A stretch of 64,000 nt of DNA from Phycisphaerae bacterium. GTDB lineage: Bacteria; Planctomycetota; Phycisphaerae; JAJVII01. Location: positions 1 through 64,000 of the forward strand of contig JAJVII010000008.1 in the NCBI GenBank assembly GCA_022072085.1, given 5' to 3'. Of the stretch, positions 60,084 through 64,000 are shown piece by piece. Every line of letters begins with the position of its first letter. Within the stretch, counting starts at the first letter, position 1. The notes under the pieces are model-generated. The model ran no database searches, had not been told where the DNA came from, and saw nothing but the letters and a program-made list of their open reading frames with translations. The position numbers were made by a program, and so were the translations under genes.

Positions 60084-62297
60084 ATGCTGTCCGCCTTCAC
60101 GATATCCGCGATGATCGCCGCCGCGACGCCGGCGCCGCCGGAGCCCGTCTCCGAGGTCGCCCGGGTCATGCGCTACGTCCAGTGGGGTGTCCTGCTCCTG
60201 CTGGGCGGCGGCGTCCTGTGGGTGGGCTGGCGCGACATGGCCCGGCTGAGCCTGTCGCGGATATGGGCGATCTCGGTCCACACACTGCGCGAGTCGGTCC
60301 GCCAACGCGTGCTGCTGCTGATCCCGGCGGTCATGCTCCTGATCGTGCTGTTCGGCCTGTTCCAGCGCGGCTTCGACGAAGTCTCCTCGCTCCGTCAGGC
60401 GACCGAGACCTGCATCGTCAGCAGCTCCGTGCTCACGCTGGTGCTGATGCTCCTGCTGACGGCGTTCGCCTTCCCGCGCGAGATCGAAAGCCGCACGATC
60501 TACTCACTGGTGACCAAGCCCGTCTCGCGCCTGGAGATATTCGGCGGCAAGGTCATCGGCCTGTCCATGGTCGCCGCCATCGTCCTGGGCCTGATGGGCC
60601 TGTTCAGCTACGGCTACCTCCACGTTCGGGCCGCCCAGTTGCTCGGGGCCGCCCGTGAACGGCTGGCGGCGCAGGAGTCGGCCGCCTCCGCCCACGCCCA
60701 GGCCGAACGTGACCTGATCCGCTACGAGCGTTCCCGCGTCTCCGGTTCGCTGGCCGAAGGCCCCTCGCCCACGACGCGCCCGGCCGACACGCGCACGCCG
60801 ACCTTCGAGCCCTCCGACGAATCGCTGGCCCAGCTCGTCCACATGGGCCTGCTGGTGTCGATGAACTACATCGACGTCAGCCGCCCGATGGCGCTGGCCC
60901 CCGGCCTGCCGCCTGACCTGCCGCGGTCGCTGGCCGACGACAAGGCCTGGCAATGGGGCATCACGCGGCGGGCCTATGTCGCCCATTACGTGCTGAACAT
61001 GCCGCCGCAGAACGCCCGCGGCGCCAGGTGGCGGCTGCGGATTCGCATGGCCTGGCCCGGCCATCGCGGAAGCGACCCCCTGGCCGTCTCGGTGCGGCTG
61101 TTCACCCGCGACTTCTCGCAACCGCAACAAGTTCCCTGGCGGGCGGCCCCCGAAGGGCTGATTCGCATCGGCTGGAAGATCAACCAGGGCGAAGAACTCC
61201 GCGCAAACCTTCGCCCGATCGCCGAAGACAGCGACATCTACGCCTCCGACGAACTCGTGCTCAGCGGGCAGTTCCTCGAGGCCCTGGGCGATGTCAGCCA
61301 GCTCGCCATCGGCATCATGCCCATCGGCTCCGCCGAGGGCCAGCTCTTCGGGGCCCGGCCGGATGGGTTGGCTGTCGACCTGCTGGCCCCGGGCAGCGAC
61401 GCTGCCGTCGCCACGCTCAACCCCGTTGAGTTTCGCCTGCTCCCGCAGGTCTTCTACCAGAACATCTTCCCGATCCAGGGCAGCAAGGCCGGGCAGACCG
61501 CCGAGAACGCGGTCTTCCATTTCAGCGGGCTGGACGCCGCCGACCTGGCAGCCGGCGACCTGGTCTTCCAGATCGACCTCCAGCGGATCGACAAGGGCTC
61601 CGGCGCCGCCTACCTGAGCAACGCCCTGGTGACGGTCATCAACCCGGGCACGGGCAAGATGCTGACCAACCCGGTGACCGGACGGCCCGAACCGCTGCGA
61701 GTCTTCCCCAGCAGCGAGCACGCGAGCTACCTGCACGTCCCGCGCGATTTCGCCAGCGGCGGCGAACTGGTGCTGGAGATCCGACCGGCCAACGCTGGCG
61801 ACATCTTCCGCATGGGCAGCCGCTCCGTGCGGCTGCTGGGCGCACCCAGCAGTTTCGCGTTCAACCTCCTCAAGAGCATGGCCATCTGCCTCATCCAATC
61901 GGTGGTGGTGGTGGCCATCGGGGTCATGGCCAGCGTGTTCCTCTCCTGGCCGGTCGCCCTGCTGCTCAACGCGGTCGTGCTGATCGCCGGCAATTTGCTC
62001 GATTTCGTCAGCGGCATCGCCCGGCACCAGACGCCGGTCTTCAACGTCTCTGACGCCGACCAGCGGTCAGTGCAGCTCCTTCAGCAGGCAGCCAACCGCT
62101 TCGTCGAGGAGTCCGCCCGCGTCGTCACGACGATCATGCCGGACTACGGCCGGTTCCAGCCGGTCGCACACATCGGACAGGGCGTCTCGATTCCCGGCGT
62201 TGACCTGTTGTGGAACCTGCTGTGGGCGCTGGCCTACATCGGACCGGCCATCGCCATCGGCTACCTCTGCCTCCATTACAAGGAGGTGGCGCGATGA
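60084..62297 (+). CDS. ABC transporter permease with large extracytoplasmic domain
   Basis: 737 residues from ATG 60084. Membrane helices occur near 28-45, 75-95, 115-135 and 155-175, then a soluble part of about 430 residues (180-610), then three or more helices at 625-735. This is the ABC-2-like permease shape with an unusually large domain between helix groups. The soluble part is beta-rich and has no motif I recognise. The stop overlaps the next start by four bases (ATGA). Export of a substrate or a role in envelope assembly is likely; the substrate is unknown. Confidence 0.75.
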   Translation: MLSAFTISAMIAAATPAPPEPVSEVARVMRYVQWGVLLLLGGGVLWVGWRDMARLSLSRIWAISVHTLRESVRQRVLLLIPAVMLLIVLFGLFQRGFDEVSSLRQATETCIVSSSVLTLVLMLLLTAFAFPREIESRTIYSLVTKPVSRLEIFGGKVIGLSMVAAIVLGLMGLFSYGYLHVRAAQLLGAARERLAAQESAASAHAQAERDLIRYERSRVSGSLAEGPSPTTRPADTRTPTFEPSDESLAQLVHMGLLVSMNYIDVSRPMALAPGLPPDLPRSLADDKAWQWGITRRAYVAHYVLNMPPQNARGARWRLRIRMAWPGHRGSDPLAVSVRLFTRDFSQPQQVPWRAAPEGLIRIGWKINQGEELRANLRPIAEDSDIYASDELVLSGQFLEALGDVSQLAIGIMPIGSAEGQLFGARPDGLAVDLLAPGSDAAVATLNPVEFRLLPQVFYQNIFPIQGSKAGQTAENAVFHFSGLDAADLAAGDLVFQIDLQRIDKGSGAAYLSNALVTVINPGTGKMLTNPVTGRPEPLRVFPSSEHASYLHVPRDFASGGELVLEIRPANAGDIFRMGSRSVRLLGAPSSFAFNLLKSMAICLIQSVVVVAIGVMASVFLSWPVALLLNAVVLIAGNLLDFVSGIARHQTPVFNVSDADQRSVQLLQQAANRFVEESARVVTTIMPDYGRFQPVAHIGQGVSIPGVDLLWNLLWALAYIGPAIAIGYLCLHYKEVAR

Positions 62298-63757
62298 GCG
62301 GGCATCCGCGTCTCTACCAGTTGATCTGCCTGCTCGTGGGCCTTGGCCTGCTGCTGGGTCTGTCCTGGCCGTCGCACCGGGCGCTCAACGAGCAGCGCGG
62401 CAAGCTGATCCCGCCGACCGAGGAGGCGGGCAAGTCGGCTGAACTGGACAGCTTCGCGATGGGCCTGATGCTCGGCGGCTTCCGCGGCCCGCTGGTGATG
62501 TACGAGTGGATCGCCGCCGACAACGAGAAGAACAATGAGGACACCGAGCGGTTCCTCACGCGGATGAAACTCATCTCCGACCTTCAGCCGCAGTTCGTGA
62601 CGATGTACATCCATCAGAGCTGGAACCTGGCCTACAACATTTCGGTGCAATACAGCCTGCCCAGTGAAAAATACCGCTGGGTCATCGAGGGCATCCGCTT
62701 CGCCGAGTTGGGAAACCGACGCATCCCCGACAACACCGACATCCTCGCCCAGATCGGCCAGCTCTACTATGACAAGCTGGGAAACAGCCAGGAGGCCGAC
62801 TACTTCACCCGGCGGTTCCGCCGCGAGTCGCTCGAGCCGCCCGATCCGTCCAGGCGGATGGTCGCGATCGATCCGCAGACCGGCTGCCTGCTGCCGCCGC
62901 GCAGCGGGCAGTGGCTGTTCATCGACCGCCTGCCGGCGCTCATCGCCGACGCCCAGGCGGTGCTCAAGTCGGCAGCCGAGGAGTCGTCGCGTGGCGGGCA
63001 GACCCGCGTTCAACTGCCGCTGAATCCGCCGCCGGACACCTCCGCGCGGCAGACCTGGAAGCAGGGCGTCAGCGTCTTCGCCGTCTCCTACGAATACTAC
63101 AAGCAGGCCAACCGCCCGGGCCTGCCGGCCCACACGCAATACGGCGACTCGGTCGTCTCCAGCCGACCGGCCATTTCGCTGCGCTCGTGGGAAAACGAGG
63201 AGATCAACCTGGCACTGGACGCCGAACAGCGCGTCTGGCCGGGCCACCAGGACGGCCCGACAGTCGGCCTGCCCATGCCCCTGCCGACGGCGGCGATGCT
63301 CGCCGGCGACTCGGCAGCCGCCGCCTATGAGGAAGCGATAGCCCACTTCAAGACCGCCGACGACGTGGGCGCCCTGTGCATTGCGGAATACGAGTCCCAC
63401 CTGGCCCGCTACGGCTACGAGTCGTCGATCTACCGCCCGCACGTCGACATCGTCTCGGCCCGCCGAAAGCTCGCCCAGGCCGGCCTGGCCCGACTCGAGG
63501 GCATCCGCCAGTGGCTCGCCGCCGGCGGCGCCGCCGCGGGCGACAGCGATGCCCTGGCCCGGGCACAGGGACGCCTCCGCGAAGCCGAGTCGCTATACGA
63601 CTCCGCGATCAGCGGTATACGCTACTACGTCGCCCGCATCTACCGCGTCGACGCCTGGTCGACCGATTTCTACGCCCCAAGCCGCAAGGAATACGACGAC
63701 CTGATCGCCTTCGCCACCCAGGCCAAGGCCCAGATCGAAGCGATGCTTGGACAATAA
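62294..63757 (+). CDS. Membrane-anchored TPR-like partner of the ABC transporter
   Basis: 487 residues from ATG 62294, which overlaps the permease stop (ATGA) and has AAGGAGG upstream. One N-terminal helix (8-27) anchors it. Residues 60-180 (LQPQFVTMYIHQSWNLAYNISVQ, WVIEGIRFAELGNRRIPDNTDILAQIGQLYYDKLGNSQEADYFTRRF) are TPR-like pairs, and the C-terminal region is again helical (LARLEGIRQWLAAGG, LREAESLYDSAIS). It is probably periplasmic and works with the permease; its role is inferred from coupling. Confidence 0.65.
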   Translation: MSGHPRLYQLICLLVGLGLLLGLSWPSHRALNEQRGKLIPPTEEAGKSAELDSFAMGLMLGGFRGPLVMYEWIAADNEKNNEDTERFLTRMKLISDLQPQFVTMYIHQSWNLAYNISVQYSLPSEKYRWVIEGIRFAELGNRRIPDNTDILAQIGQLYYDKLGNSQEADYFTRRFRRESLEPPDPSRRMVAIDPQTGCLLPPRSGQWLFIDRLPALIADAQAVLKSAAEESSRGGQTRVQLPLNPPPDTSARQTWKQGVSVFAVSYEYYKQANRPGLPAHTQYGDSVVSSRPAISLRSWENEEINLALDAEQRVWPGHQDGPTVGLPMPLPTAAMLAGDSAAAAYEEAIAHFKTADDVGALCIAEYESHLARYGYESSIYRPHVDIVSARRKLAQAGLARLEGIRQWLAAGGAAAGDSDALARAQGRLREAESLYDSAISGIRYYVARIYRVDAWSTDFYAPSRKEYDDLIAFATQAKAQIEAMLGQ

Positions 63758-63760
63758 GAA

Positions 63761-63796
63761 GTGCTGAGTCCTGAGTGCTGAGTGCTCAGTGCCGAG
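63761..63796 (+). repeat. Short GTGCTGA tandem
   Basis: About four imperfect copies of a GTGCTGA/GTCCTGA heptamer directly after the last gene. Confidence 0.5.
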
Positions 63797-63825
63797 CGGG
63801 GACGCCAGCGTTCCAGGTAATTGCT

Positions 63826-63989
63826 TATTGAGGCCTGCAAAAGAAATCTTCATTCACCACAGAGGACACCGAGATCACAGAGGAGGTCAGAAGCGTCAAG
63901 AAATGCCTGAAATCAAGAATTTCTTGATACTCCCGACTCTGTGCTCTCTGTGTTCTCTGTGGTGAAGATTGCTTCTACAGGATTCAGTA
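63826..63989. repeat. 164-bp palindromic dispersed element, copy 2
   Basis: Same element as 55101-55264 with two mismatches and the same ends (TATTGAG to GATTCAGTA). Here the right flank continues GCCGCGAG, as in copy 1 after an eight-base difference, but the outer 26-bp repeat is not visible on the left. Confidence 0.9.
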
Positions 63990-64000
63990 GCCGCGAGCCT

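Overview
The window is high-GC, densely coded bacterial chromosome. It fits a planctomycete, probably a Phycisphaerae-like lineage. The reasons are a CxPSR sulfatase, an RRM protein with a glycine/arginine tail, many small secreted lipoproteins, a UxaE-type tagaturonate epimerase, an RND pump, and peptidoglycan genes (murC, murB, ddl) that are not next to ftsA or ftsZ. The assignment comes from gene content only and has not been tested by phylogeny. The first 2.1 kb looks less GC-rich than the rest and reads like an acquired island.

Layout. 1-2063: two polymorphic toxin/immunity modules, the first resembling the SitA6/SitI6 family of myxobacteria, the second an orphan cassette. They are followed by a frameshifted transposase remnant. 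2694-4928: a secreted repeat-like protein and a DCC-family protein. 5030-8326 (minus): a hexuronate operon (uxaE, mannonate oxidoreductase, HAD phosphatase). 8508-10459: a phospholipase D/cardiolipin synthase and an amidase-like protein. 10812-14800: a Ser/Thr kinase, a metallophosphoesterase and a P-type-ATPase-like protein that has lost its catalytic residues. 14875-16911: proS and a small membrane protein. 16922-22075 (minus): panB, a Cof-type HAD phosphatase, a double-domain carbon-nitrogen hydrolase and an M14 carboxypeptidase. 22270-25294: a sulfatase, a 278-bp palindromic element and a secreted kelch-like protein.

25370-28507 (minus): tRNA-Val, tatA, an RluD-type pseudouridine synthase, a TPR-type membrane protein, a lipoprotein and tRNA-Arg. 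28788-30025: a small protein and an LpxL-type acyltransferase. 30036-36717 (minus): a murC-murB-ddl-ftsQ-like cluster into which a MntA/HepT toxin-antitoxin pair is tightly inserted, then a membrane protein and a peroxiredoxin-like lipoprotein. 36882-39084: class II fructose-bisphosphate aldolase and a divergent Gfo/Idh/MocA oxidoreductase. 39171-45076 (minus): a STAS protein, a lipoprotein with a C-terminal CxxCH, Lon, Hsp20 and a DegP-like protease, which together look like a protein-quality-control block. 45077-45765 has no convincing protein gene but holds palindromes and a strong terminator. 45766-51580 (minus): a GntR/LacI-type regulator and an RND efflux pair. 51766-53720: leucine-type dehydrogenase, a G-rich tract and the RNA-binding protein. 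54007-58292: a lipoprotein hydrolase, two PH-like membrane proteins, a lipoprotein and a YbgC-type thioesterase. 58647-63757: rpsU and an ABC transporter (ATPase, permease with a large extracytoplasmic domain, partner protein).

Intergenic space is rich in palindromic repeats. A 164-bp element occurs twice (55101-55264 and 63826-63989, two mismatches), and one copy lies inside a second, perfect 26-bp inverted repeat. Several promoters share a TAGAAT-like -10 box with 17-bp spacing. The strongest candidates for undescribed biology are the catalytically dead P-type-ATPase homologue with its kinase/phosphoesterase neighbours, the structured region at 45261-45760, and the palindromic element at 23830-24107.
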